8,134 bases of DNA from Verrucomicrobiales bacterium. GTDB taxonomy: Bacteria; Verrucomicrobiota; Verrucomicrobiia; Verrucomicrobiales; V1-33. Positions 1-7,016 of this stretch are shown piece by piece. The notes beneath the pieces were generated by a model. The model did not search any database. It saw nothing but the letters and a program-made list of their open reading frames with translations, and was not told the DNA's origin. The stretch covers positions 1 to 8,134 of the forward strand of contig JALRGB010000239.1 in assembly GCA_023253575.1 (NCBI GenBank). Reading direction: 5' to 3'. A program made the position numbers and the translations under genes. How positions within the stretch are numbered: position 1 is the first letter of the stretch; the number at the start of each line of letters is the position of its first letter.

Positions 1-793
1 GAGAGAGCGGCACGGTACCGGCCTCCACAAAGACGCGCTCATCCGGCTGGAGTGACCATCCGGCTTTGTAGGCAATCCATGAGGCAAAGAGCGCGGCGGT
101 GGACCGGTGGCCCGGCCCGTGGGTGATCCGCAGCGCATTCAAGCGGCAGAGACTGGTTCTGGCCAGCGCCGTATCAAAGGCCCCGGCGAGCGCCTGGCGA
201 AAAGGAAAAATCCGCATCCACGCGACATCGAGCACCACAAAATGCGATCCTGAATCACGCCAGGCCGTGCGCAAGCGCTCCAATTGCACCGCCGGATCAC
301 TCCAAGTGGTGCTATCAATAACCAACCGGTCGATCCGTCGATACAAATGCGGTTCCCACCGCGGGGAGAAGTCGCCCTGCCAGAAAAAAACCAACGGTAA
401 ATCGCTTTCGAGGTGCGCAAAAACCACGTTGCGCAAGGCATCGCGGAGGTGACCACTCAGCTCGAAAGCGATTTGTTCGGAACACACTGATTTTCCGCCG
501 GTGCCACTGAGTTGGCAGTGGGCGGTGATCCAAGCCTTGAGCTGCGGTTCGTCTTCCGAGGGATGAGCGGCGATCAAAATCGCCCGGCAAGCGTGATCAC
601 GGGTCACGGCCTGAATGAGGCTCGTGTTGGCTTCTAGACTGCCCGGAGATTCCGCATAAACGGCAAAGTTAATCAAGGACGCCTTGGTCAGCGCTTCATT
701 ACCGGCCCACAAGGCCCGCAATGAAGAATCGATGCAGGCAACATCTGTTTCCTGCCCGAGTGGGCAACCACTGGATGGCGGAGCGGTGGTCAT
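1..793 (-). CDS. opcA: Glucose-6-phosphate dehydrogenase assembly protein OpcA (3' end cut by the window)
   Basis: The minus-strand frame from the ATG at 793-791 stays open to the left edge and gives 264 residues with no stop. The protein matches the OpcA family known from cyanobacteria and actinobacteria, where OpcA promotes the active oligomer of glucose-6-phosphate dehydrogenase in the cytoplasm. Family-like signatures are the N-terminal stretch with LTKASLINFAVY (residues 35-46), TRDHACRAILIAAHP (64-78), DLPLVFFWQGDFSP (131-144) and AALFASWIAYKAGW (233-246). It starts 28 bases after zwf on the same strand, which supports the call because its partner enzyme is its neighbour. No Shine-Dalgarno sequence precedes the ATG. 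A seven-codon frame starting at 813 ends in a TGA that overlaps this ATG (ATGA), so translation could be coupled. Family members are usually somewhat longer than 264 residues, so the missing C-terminal part is an effect of the window edge. The assignment is from recalled family character. Confidence 0.88.
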   Translation of the reverse strand, partial: MTTAPPSSGCPLGQETDVACIDSSLRALWAGNEALTKASLINFAVYAESPGSLEANTSLIQAVTRDHACRAILIAAHPSEDEPQLKAWITAHCQLSGTGGKSVCSEQIAFELSGHLRDALRNVVFAHLESDLPLVFFWQGDFSPRWEPHLYRRIDRLVIDSTTWSDPAVQLERLRTAWRDSGSHFVVLDVAWMRIFPFRQALAGAFDTALARTSLCRLNALRITHGPGHRSTAALFASWIAYKAGWSLQPDERVFVEAGTVPLS

Positions 794-821
794 AAGGCAA
801 AAGTTGATACCATGGAACTGC

Positions 822-2369
822 TTAGATGCGCCTCCAGCTGCGCCCGTCGCGCTCCATGAGTTCATCGGCCTCAGCTGGCCCCCACGATCCAGCTGGATAA
901 GTCGTCATCGTCGGTGGCTGCCCAGCCTGATGCCACGCCTGCTCAATCGGATCAATAAAATGCCATGCGTTCTCGACCTCGTCCCGTCGGGCAAACAACG
1001 TGGCATCACCAGCCATCGCGTCCAGCAGCAGTCGTTCATAGGCAAACGGACTGGCCTTGCCAAAACTAGTGGCATAACGAAAATCCATTTTCACCGGTTC
1101 CATCCGCATGGCCAAACCAGGCACTTTGCCCAGCATGCGCAAACTCACGCCCTCATCCGGCTGAATCCGAAATACCAGCACATTGCTTCGACCACGGGCC
1201 GGCAACGTCTGGAAAAGCACATGCGGAGCCCGCCGGAAATGAACCGAAATTTCCGTCGCCTTCTTCGGCAGCTGCTTGCCCACCCGGATGTAAAATGGCA
1301 CCCCTTGCCAGCGCCACGTGTCAATGAAAGCACGCACCGCCACATAACATTCCGTCTGAGAATCTGGATTAACCCTGTCCTCTTCCCGGTAACCAACCGC
1401 ACTCCGGCCGTTGACCGATCCCGCTACATACTGGCCGCGGACCACATTCTGAGCCACCTCCTCCACAGTGGTGAATTTGCGGAGCGCACGCAAAGCCTTG
1501 ACCTTCTCGTCACGCACCGAATCCGCACTAAGATCAGTCGGCGGCTCCATCGCAATCAAACTCAATAGCTGCAACAAATGGTTTTGCACCATGTCCCGCA
1601 GCGCACCCGCTTTGTCATAATATGCCCCGCGCCCACCGGTCATTCCGAAGTTCTCCGCGCACGTAATCTGAACGTGATCAATATAGTTACGATTCCAGAG
1701 CGGCTCAAAGATGGAGTTCCCAAAACGAGTCACAATAATGTTTTGCGCTGTCTCTTTGCCGAGATAGTGATCGATACGATAAGTGTTTTTTTCGGCAAAA
1801 ACAGCGGCCACCATGTTATTGAGGCGCTCGGCACTGGCCAGATCTTTGCCAATGGGTTTTTCCACGATGATACGCGCCCACCCGCCATGACAGCCTTCAT
1901 TGAGTCCGGCCTCCTTGAGATGGCTGAGGATCTCCTCAAAGTTGTCGGGAGCAGAGGCCAGATAAAACAACCGATTGCCTGCCCCGCCCCGCGCCGCATC
2001 CAGCTCCGCCAGCAGTCGACTCAGTGACGCGTACCCAGCCGCATCGCCAAACTCACTCTGATGATAAATAATGCGCTCCTGAAACCCAGCCCAAAACTCG
2101 CTGCTGTGCCCCTGACGCGACTGCTTCAGATTGCTGCCCGCAAATTCCGCACGGATCTCGTCACTCGTCTTTTCCCGCCGAGCAAAGGCCACCACCTTGA
2201 GCGTGGGCGGCAGTTCGCCGTCCAGCGCCAAATTGTACAACGCAGGAATCAACAGCTTATGAGTCAAATCCCCAGTGGCACCAAAAATCACGAGCGTGCA
2301 CGGCTCGGGGCTCAGGCGAGTCAGGAATTCGTCCCGAAATGGATTGTCCGCAGTGACGTCGGTCGACAT
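822..2369 (-). CDS. zwf: Glucose-6-phosphate 1-dehydrogenase
   Basis: This cytoplasmic enzyme oxidises glucose 6-phosphate to 6-phosphogluconolactone with NADP+ (or NAD+), the entry step of the oxidative pentose phosphate and Entner-Doudoroff routes. The 515-residue protein has the usual family length. It shows the dinucleotide-binding loop GATGDLTHK (residues 30-38), EKPIGKD (170-176), the substrate-binding signature RIDHYLGKE (198-206), and the DMVQNH segment whose His264 aligns with the family's catalytic base. The C-terminal domain includes the segment PFYIRVGKQLPKKATEI. I chose the ATG at 2369. An in-frame TTG at 2381 would add four residues, but neither start has a clear Shine-Dalgarno sequence. 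opcA follows after 28 bases, so the two are probably co-transcribed. A sigma70-like promoter lies at 2441-2470 and the intervening leader contains two inverted repeats. No frameshift or missing motif is seen. The family call is near certain and the exact start less so. Confidence 0.97.
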   Translation of the reverse strand: MSTDVTADNPFRDEFLTRLSPEPCTLVIFGATGDLTHKLLIPALYNLALDGELPPTLKVVAFARREKTSDEIRAEFAGSNLKQSRQGHSSEFWAGFQERIIYHQSEFGDAAGYASLSRLLAELDAARGGAGNRLFYLASAPDNFEEILSHLKEAGLNEGCHGGWARIIVEKPIGKDLASAERLNNMVAAVFAEKNTYRIDHYLGKETAQNIIVTRFGNSIFEPLWNRNYIDHVQITCAENFGMTGGRGAYYDKAGALRDMVQNHLLQLLSLIAMEPPTDLSADSVRDEKVKALRALRKFTTVEEVAQNVVRGQYVAGSVNGRSAVGYREEDRVNPDSQTECYVAVRAFIDTWRWQGVPFYIRVGKQLPKKATEISVHFRRAPHVLFQTLPARGRSNVLVFRIQPDEGVSLRMLGKVPGLAMRMEPVKMDFRYATSFGKASPFAYERLLLDAMAGDATLFARRDEVENAWHFIDPIEQAWHQAGQPPTMTTYPAGSWGPAEADELMERDGRSWRRI

Positions 2370-2385
2370 GGTTTGATACAAAGGC

Positions 2386-2440
2386 GGGTCATCGACCCAG
2401 AATGAATAAAATGTGAGCCGGAGGCAGTCGCGATTCCGGC
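2386..2440 (-). promoter_or_regulatory. Structured zwf leader with two inverted repeats
   Basis: The proposed zwf leader contains two perfect inverted repeats. One is GCCGGA at 2417-2422 paired with TCCGGC at 2435-2440 (12-base loop). The other is GGGTC at 2386-2390 paired with GACCC at 2394-2398 (3-base loop), ending 17 bases before the zwf ATG. They could shape the mRNA 5' end or serve as protein-binding sites. I recognise no known riboswitch or operator here. Confidence 0.3.
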
Positions 2441-2470
2441 AATATAGAAAATGATGGATCCGGCAGGCAA
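2441..2470 (-). promoter_or_regulatory. Candidate sigma70-type promoter for zwf-opcA
   Basis: Reading the minus strand, TTGCCT (2470-2465, four of six matches to TTGACA) is separated by 18 bases from TATATT (2446-2441, five of six matches to TATAAT). Transcription would begin near 2434, leaving a leader of about 65 bases before the zwf ATG. The position between the ilvD hairpin and zwf is what a separate zwf promoter would need. It is a consensus match only. Confidence 0.5.
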
Positions 2471-2479
2471 GGAGGGCGC

Positions 2480-2505
2480 GGTCGCGTCATGATCCAGACG
2501 CGACC
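2480..2505 (-). terminator. Hairpin after ilvD, possible terminator
   Basis: GGTCGCGTC (2480-2488) and GACGCGACC (2497-2505) form a perfect 9-base-pair GC-rich stem with an 8-base loop. It starts about 10 bases beyond the ilvD stop codon. No run of T follows in the direction of ilvD transcription (the next bases are GCGCCCTCC). It is therefore not a canonical intrinsic terminator, though it may pause polymerase or protect the 3' end. Confidence 0.45.
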
Positions 2506-2515
2506 CCGGCGGAGA

Positions 2516-4258
2516 TTAGAGATCGAGATCGAGATCCGTGACCGCCCCTTCGCTGGCACTGCGAACGGTGGCCGCAAATTTTGCCAGCACTCCCCTCGTG
2601 TAACGCGGTTTGGGCTGTTTCCAGGCGGCCAGTCGAGTGGCCATTTCCGCCTCGGAAACAGCCACGTCAATCGTACGCGTACGGGCGTCAATCGTGATCA
2701 CATCACCATTTTTCAAGACGCCGATCGGACCGCCCACATGCGCCTCAGGCGTGATGTGGCCGACCACGAATCCGTGGCTGCCTCCAGAAAAGCGTCCATC
2801 TGTAATGAGGGCCACATCCTTGCCCAGCCCACGACCCATGATAGCACTGGTCGGCCCCAGCATTTCGCGCATCCCCGGACCTCCCTTCGGTCCTTCCCGT
2901 CGAATCACCACCACATGGCCTTTTTTGATTTTTCCAGCCAGAATGGCGGTCATCGCCTGCTCTTCGGAATCAAAAACCCGGGCTTCCCCCGAAAAGGTCA
3001 GTCCTTCTTTGCCCGTAATTTTAGCCACCGCTCCCTGCGGCGCCAGATTGCCGCGCAAGATAACCAGATGGCCGTCCTTCTTGATCGGATTGGCAAACGA
3101 ACGAATGACTTCTTGCCCTTTGGGGTACGGCTTCACTTTCGCCAGATTCTCCCGCATGGTCTTGCCCGTCACCGTCATGACGTCGCCTTCAATTAGCTTT
3201 TCATCGAGCAGCATCTTCATCAACGGCAAGGTCCCGCCAATCTTCACCAACTCCCACATCACAAAACGACCAGATGGCTTCAAATCCGCCAAAACCGGAA
3301 CTTTTCGACCCACTTTCGTGAAATCATCAATCGTCAACTTCACACCCGCCGTATGCGCCATCGCTACCAAATGCAGTACCGCATTCGTCGATCCCCCCAA
3401 CGCCGTAATCAAAGCAATAGAATTTAAAAACGACTCGCGACACAAGATATCGCTGGGCCGAATCCCCCGCTGCAACAAATGCAACACCGCCGCCCCCGCA
3501 TCAAAACAATCACGCAGCTTGTCATCACTCACCGCCGCCTGCGCCGAACTATTCGGTAACGAAAGACCCAACGCCTCAATCGCACTCGCCATCGTGTTAG
3601 CCGTATACATACCACCACACGACCCAGCCCCAGGAATCGATACCTCCTCAATCTGCTGCAACTCGGCATCACTAATGGCCCCAGCCGCATGACGGCCGAC
3701 CGCCTCAAAAACGGTCACAATGTCCGCATCTTTGCCATCATGACACCCAGGCAAAATCGTCCCGCCATAGACAAAAACACTGGGACGATTCAATCGCGAC
3801 ATCGCCATCACACACCCAGGCATGTTCTTGTCACACCCGCCAATCGCCACAAAACCATCCAGATTCTCGCAGGCCACCACCGTCTCAATGGAATCAGCAA
3901 TCACTTCACGCGACACCAACGAGTACTTCATCCCTTCTGTCCCCATCGAGATGCCGTCAGAAATCGTGATGGTATTAAAAATAATGCTTTTGCCGCCAGC
4001 TGCATCCGCCCCTTTAGCCGATTCCCGCGCCAGCCGGTCAATATGCATGTTGCACGGCGTGACCATGCTCCACGTGCTCGCAATCCCAATTTGCGGCTTT
4101 TGAAAATCTTCCCGCTTGAAACCAACCGCATGAAGCATAGCCCGGCTTGCCGCTCGATCCGCCCCATCCACCAAAACGGAGGAATGCGGTCGGGGCAGGG
4201 GCGACTTTGCTTTTTTCCCGGCAGGGGCCGGGGCTGCGGAAATTTTCTTGGCACTCAT
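2516..4258 (-). CDS. ilvD: Dihydroxy-acid dehydratase
   Basis: IlvD dehydrates 2,3-dihydroxyisovalerate and 2,3-dihydroxy-3-methylvalerate to the 2-oxo acids that precede valine, leucine and isoleucine. It is a cytoplasmic Fe-S enzyme of the IlvD/Edd family. From the ATG at 4258 it has 580 residues. Three cysteines sit in family motifs: TPCNMH (Cys69), GGCDKNMPGC (Cys142) and GSCGGMYTANTM (Cys214). Having all three resembles the [2Fe-2S] class described for plant and mycobacterial enzymes, rather than E. coli IlvD, which lacks the first. GRFSGGSHG near the C-terminus carries the expected catalytic serine. Start choice is open: ATG 4258 fits family length, GTG 4267 has AGGAG nine bases upstream (4281-4277), and ATG 4321 adds 21 residues but has GGGGGAG directly against it. 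Residues 1-25 are Lys/Ala/Pro-rich and look like a variable tail. The gene diverges from dnaB. An edd (phosphogluconate dehydratase) role is less likely because the PCN-type active-site pattern is that of IlvD. Confidence 0.95.
   Translation of the reverse strand: MSAKKISAAPAPAGKKAKSPLPRPHSSVLVDGADRAASRAMLHAVGFKREDFQKPQIGIASTWSMVTPCNMHIDRLARESAKGADAAGGKSIIFNTITISDGISMGTEGMKYSLVSREVIADSIETVVACENLDGFVAIGGCDKNMPGCVMAMSRLNRPSVFVYGGTILPGCHDGKDADIVTVFEAVGRHAAGAISDAELQQIEEVSIPGAGSCGGMYTANTMASAIEALGLSLPNSSAQAAVSDDKLRDCFDAGAAVLHLLQRGIRPSDILCRESFLNSIALITALGGSTNAVLHLVAMAHTAGVKLTIDDFTKVGRKVPVLADLKPSGRFVMWELVKIGGTLPLMKMLLDEKLIEGDVMTVTGKTMRENLAKVKPYPKGQEVIRSFANPIKKDGHLVILRGNLAPQGAVAKITGKEGLTFSGEARVFDSEEQAMTAILAGKIKKGHVVVIRREGPKGGPGMREMLGPTSAIMGRGLGKDVALITDGRFSGGSHGFVVGHITPEAHVGGPIGVLKNGDVITIDARTRTIDVAVSEAEMATRLAAWKQPKPRYTRGVLAKFAATVRSASEGAVTDLDLDL
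2519..2536 (-). repeat. Triple hexamer repeat at the ilvD 3' end
   Basis: The plus strand reads GAGATC three times in perfect tandem (2519-2524, 2525-2530, 2531-2536). On the coding strand this specifies the last six residues of IlvD, D-L-D-L-D-L, directly before the TAA. It is a short in-frame microsatellite at the protein tail. Confidence 0.8.
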
Positions 4259-4276
4259 GTGAAGCACTACGTTTCG

Positions 4277-4281
4277 CTCCT
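4277..4281 (-). promoter_or_regulatory. Shine-Dalgarno-like AGGAG that bears on the ilvD start
   Basis: On the minus strand AGGAG (4281-4277) lies nine bases before an in-frame GTG (4267-4265) and 18 bases before the ATG at 4258. The spacing favours GTG 4267 as the true start, which would add only three residues to the ATG version. It is one of the few good Shine-Dalgarno sequences in the window. Confidence 0.4.
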
Positions 4282-4337
4282 GCTGGCTCACCGTCAAGCC
4301 AAGCTGTGCACCCAAGTCCATCTCCCCCGCCCACCCA

Positions 4338-4370
4338 GAAAAAAGGGGTCAGGAGAAGATTCTTGAAAAA
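4338..4370. repeat. Possible fragment of a REP-like dispersed repeat
   Basis: The plus strand here starts with a run of seven A, then GGGGTCAGGAG, followed by AAGATTCTTGAAAA. From memory, A-rich runs followed by GGGGTCAGG occur in dispersed repeats linked to IS200-like (REP-associated tyrosine) transposases in several bacterial phyla. No second copy is present in this window, so the repeat status cannot be shown here. The same bases could simply be the leader region of dnaB or ilvD. Confidence 0.25.
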
Positions 4371-4391
4371 CTCAGTTTGGAGCCAGAAAAT
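4363..4391 (+). promoter_or_regulatory. Candidate promoter for dnaB
   Basis: TTGAAA (4363-4368, five of six matches) is followed after 17 bases by GAAAAT (4386-4391, four of six matches). It points to dnaB in the divergent ilvD-dnaB region and would leave a leader of about 135 bases before the preferred ATG at 4534. I see no convincing promoter for ilvD on the other strand of the same region. Otherwise 4259-4533 holds no gene. Confidence 0.3.
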
Positions 4392-4523
4392 AGTTATTCA
4401 CCCTCAGCGATGAATGCCGCAACCTGTCCACTCTGGATGTTGCCGTCTTATTCACGGTTGTTCGACCCGCTTGTTCACCGGCCCGTCAAAATCCCGCGCT
4501 TGGCCGTCACCGACACCCCGCTT

Positions 4524-4527
4524 AGGA
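4524..4527 (+). promoter_or_regulatory. Shine-Dalgarno AGGA that decides the dnaB start
   Basis: AGGA at 4524-4527 lies six bases before the ATG at 4534. The alternative ATG at 4414 lacks such a site, and the 40 residues it would add look unlike a DnaB N-terminus (Cys-, Ser- and Arg-rich, no family similarity that I recognise). Confidence 0.5.
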
Positions 4528-4533
4528 TGCAGC

Positions 4534-6018
4534 ATGGCTGAACCTGCTCCCATCACCGGCTTTCCCGGTCAGGAAAAAAACTCGGGCAAATTCCCCGGCA
4601 AAACTGCGCTGCACGCACTTCCCTCGATCAATCCATCAGGGGGAGCCGATGCCCGTCGCGCCCTACCCAGCAGCGTGGACGCCGAAAAAGGCGTGCTGGC
4701 CAGCATGTTGCTCGATCCAGATGACGCGCTGAACACGGCCATGACGGCAATCACCTCGATTTGTTTCCATCTACCGGCTCACCGCATTCTTTTTGACTTG
4801 CTCGTGGAGTTTAAAAACAAAAACCGGCCGGTGGAGCCGGTCAGTCTGTTGCAGACGCTGATGGACCGAAGCCAGGTTGAGGAAATTGGCGGAGCCGCCA
4901 CCCTCATGGATCTGCTGAATTTCGTGCCAGTCGCCGCCCACATCGAATATTATATCGATTTGGTCCGGGAAAAATTCATTCTGCGCGAAGTCATCAATGT
5001 CTGCACCAAGACGATCCAGCGGGCCTATCAGGATCAGGAAAACGTGGCCGGATTGCTCGATGACGCAGAAAAGGATGTGCTGGGAATCCGCGATGTCCAG
5101 CAGGCCGGACGCAAAACAAAAATGATCAGTGATCACGTGCGTGACGCCGTCATCATGATCGAAAAAATGATGGAAAACCCCGGCTCATTGAACGGAGTAC
5201 CCACCGGTTACACCGAACTCGATGAAATGACCCGCGGACTGCATGGATCAGAAATGATCATTATCGCAGCCCGCCCGTCCATGGGCAAAACCTCGCTGGT
5301 TATGAACATTGTCGAACACGTGGCTGTCAATCAGGGGATTCCATGCGCCGTTTTCAGCCTAGAAATGAGCGCGGAACAGCTGGTGCAACGACTCCTCTGC
5401 TCGCGGGCCCACGTTTCCATGTCCAACTTGAATAACGGCTTTATTCAGAACGACCGGTTCATTCACCTGACGCACGTCGCCAGCGAGATTGCCAATGCTC
5501 CCATCCACATCGACGACACTCCCAGCCTCCCGATCGGAGAATTTCGAGCCAAGGCCCGGCGGCTTCACCAGCGCCACGGAATTGGCCTAATCGCCGTTGA
5601 CTACCTGCAGCTCATGCGGTCAACCAGCAAAAGAGCCCAAGAAAACCGACAGATCGAAATCGCTGAAATTTCCTCCGGCCTCAAAGCCACGTCCAAAGAA
5701 CTTAATATCCCCATCATCGTGCTCGCCCAGCTCAACCGCTCGCCCGAGTCGCGCACCGGAGACAGCAAAGGACGACCACGCCTTTCCGACCTCCGGGAAT
5801 CCGGCTCCATCGAACAAGACGCCGACGTCGTCGGCCTGCTCGTGAGACCAGAATATTATGCGGAAAACGAAGAGGAAAAAGCAGAAACAGAAGGGGAAGT
5901 CGAACTCATCATCGCCAAACAACGAAACGGCCCGACCGGCACCGTGCGCCTGACGTTCCTTAAGGAATTCATGCGCTTCGAAAATCGGGCCCCCGATCAC
6001 TCGGCGCCATCCCGTTAA
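4534..6018 (+). CDS. dnaB: Replicative DNA helicase DnaB
   Basis: DnaB is the hexameric ring helicase that unwinds DNA 5' to 3' at the replication fork using ATP, and contacts primase and the clamp loader. The 494-residue protein has the N-terminal helical domain at about residues 46-145, a linker, then the RecA-like C-terminal domain. Visible motifs are Walker A ARPSMGKTS (246-254), the catalytic glutamate in FSLEMS (Glu277), Walker B LIAVDYLQL (352-360, Asp356), the VLAQLNRSPESR segment (396-407), SDLRESGSIEQDAD (418-431), and KQRNGPTG (462-469), which holds the expected arginine finger. The domain is uninterrupted, so no intein is present. The first ~40 residues are a low-complexity extension. 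The start at 4534 is chosen for its Shine-Dalgarno site; an in-frame ATG at 4414 would give 534 residues. It diverges from ilvD. The tail after GEVELIIAKQRNG is short and no C-terminal fusion is seen. A plasmid or phage helicase is possible in principle, but the chromosomal neighbours argue for the housekeeping copy. Confidence 0.96.
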   Translation: MAEPAPITGFPGQEKNSGKFPGKTALHALPSINPSGGADARRALPSSVDAEKGVLASMLLDPDDALNTAMTAITSICFHLPAHRILFDLLVEFKNKNRPVEPVSLLQTLMDRSQVEEIGGAATLMDLLNFVPVAAHIEYYIDLVREKFILREVINVCTKTIQRAYQDQENVAGLLDDAEKDVLGIRDVQQAGRKTKMISDHVRDAVIMIEKMMENPGSLNGVPTGYTELDEMTRGLHGSEMIIIAARPSMGKTSLVMNIVEHVAVNQGIPCAVFSLEMSAEQLVQRLLCSRAHVSMSNLNNGFIQNDRFIHLTHVASEIANAPIHIDDTPSLPIGEFRAKARRLHQRHGIGLIAVDYLQLMRSTSKRAQENRQIEIAEISSGLKATSKELNIPIIVLAQLNRSPESRTGDSKGRPRLSDLRESGSIEQDADVVGLLVRPEYYAENEEEKAETEGEVELIIAKQRNGPTGTVRLTFLKEFMRFENRAPDHSAPSR

Positions 6019-6032
6019 TGGCCCAACCCCGC

Positions 6033-6050
6033 CCTGCGCAGAACCGCAGG
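6033..6050 (+). terminator. Short hairpin after dnaB
   Basis: CCTGCG (6033-6038) and CGCAGG (6045-6050) make a perfect 6-base-pair stem with a 6-base loop, 14 bases after the dnaB stop. No T-run follows, so it is at best a weak terminator. Confidence 0.3.
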
Positions 6051-6101
6051 CCACCCGAGAAAATCAGCTGACAGTCGGCGCGGCTTGGGTCACGATTGAC
6101 C

Positions 6102-6128
6102 GCAGACGCGCCCACTCTTTGCGTCTGC
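6102..6128 (+). terminator. Second hairpin in the dnaB-hydrolase gap
   Basis: GCAGACGC (6102-6109) pairs perfectly with GCGTCTGC (6121-6128), an 8-base-pair stem with an 11-base loop that contains CTTT. It sits 44 bases before the hydrolase ATG. It could end dnaB transcription or lie in the hydrolase leader. There is no downstream T-run in either direction to settle which. Confidence 0.35.
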
Positions 6129-6172
6129 CTCCACCACATCACTCAACCCGTCACCCCCAACATCCGACCCCC

Positions 6173-6979
6173 ATGCCCACTCTCAAACTGCCCACCGGAA
6201 TCGAAATGGCCTACACCGAGCGCGGCTCAGGCGAACCGTTGATTTGCATTATGGGGGTCACTGCACCCGGAGTCGTCTGGGACGCTCATGCCGCCGCTTG
6301 GGAGCCGCATTTTCGGTGCATCCTTGGTGACAACCGTGGCGTGGGCGGCACGGACAAACCCGCCGGTCCCTACACCACTGAAATGATGGCGGATGATTAT
6401 GCCGCGTTGATGGATGCCCTCGACATCCCACGCGCCCGCGTCGTTGGCTGCTCGCTCGGCTCCGTGATTGCCCAGCAACTGGCCATCCGCCACCCGCACA
6501 AGGTTTCGAGCATGATCCTAATGTGCACCTGGGCCCGGCAGGACCGGTTTGGGCTGACCACTTGGGAGCACCTCATGAAGTGCAAAGCCGCTTTTCGTCC
6601 AGAAGACTTCATGCATTACGTCCAGATGCTGATCTTCACCAAACCTTGGTTTGACGACGATGACTGCTGGCAGGGTGTTTTGGCAGGACGAGCCGAGGCT
6701 GCTGTCAATCCAGCCCCCCAGCCAGTCCATGCCATGGAAGCCCAAGCCGCCGCCGCCATGAATCACCACACGGTCGAGCAGCTGCCGGGCGTGACCTGCC
6801 CAACCCTCGTCATCGGCGGTAAAAATGACACTTTCACGCCGCAATGGATGGGCGAGGAAGTGGCCAGCCTGATCCCAGGCGCAGAGCTGCATCTGTATGA
6901 CAATGCCGGTCACGCCTTCCATTGGGAATGCCTGCAAGACTTTAATCCTCGCACCACCAAGTGGTTGCTGGAGCATTGA
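6173..6979 (+). CDS. Alpha/beta hydrolase fold protein
   Basis: The 268-residue protein has the single-domain alpha/beta hydrolase layout of the 3-oxoadipate enol-lactonase, haloperoxidase and esterase-like group. The nucleophile elbow is GCSLGS (residues 92-97, Ser94). The acid is Asp219 in GGKNDTFTP, and the base is His247 in DNAGHAFHWE. The segment GDNRGVGGTDKP (52-63) matches the usual loop after strand 4, and IMGVTAPG (26-33) holds the oxyanion region, with Met in place of the common His of the HG motif. The cap region at about 125-200 contains an acidic run (DDDD, 171-174). There is no signal peptide, so it is probably cytoplasmic. The ATG at 6173 is chosen because the sequence before it is a Pro/His-rich run with no family character; a TTG at 6119 is in frame. 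No Shine-Dalgarno site is present. The catalytic triad is complete, so it is probably active, but the substrate cannot be told from the sequence or neighbours. Confidence 0.9.
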   Translation: MPTLKLPTGIEMAYTERGSGEPLICIMGVTAPGVVWDAHAAAWEPHFRCILGDNRGVGGTDKPAGPYTTEMMADDYAALMDALDIPRARVVGCSLGSVIAQQLAIRHPHKVSSMILMCTWARQDRFGLTTWEHLMKCKAAFRPEDFMHYVQMLIFTKPWFDDDDCWQGVLAGRAEAAVNPAPQPVHAMEAQAAAAMNHHTVEQLPGVTCPTLVIGGKNDTFTPQWMGEEVASLIPGAELHLYDNAGHAFHWECLQDFNPRTTKWLLEH

Positions 6980-7016
6980 TCCATCCCCGGTTCACGGCGC
7001 CACCGCCCGCTTCAAC

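Noticed and set aside
99..590. Open frames of about 90-117 codons on both strands
   Set aside because: The opcA frame runs across this whole stretch with clear family motifs, so these are shadows.
684..1568. A 294-codon open frame on the plus strand
   Set aside because: It is antisense to zwf and the opcA start, His/Arg-rich and without family character.
2610..3692. A 360-codon open frame on the plus strand
   Set aside because: It lies fully antisense to the conserved core of ilvD. Its translation has no recognisable domain and is Ser/Pro/Ile-rich, as expected of a shadow frame.
4414..4533. Upstream ATG at 4414 as the dnaB start
   Set aside because: It would add 40 residues unlike a DnaB N-terminus and has no Shine-Dalgarno site, while ATG 4534 has AGGA six bases upstream.
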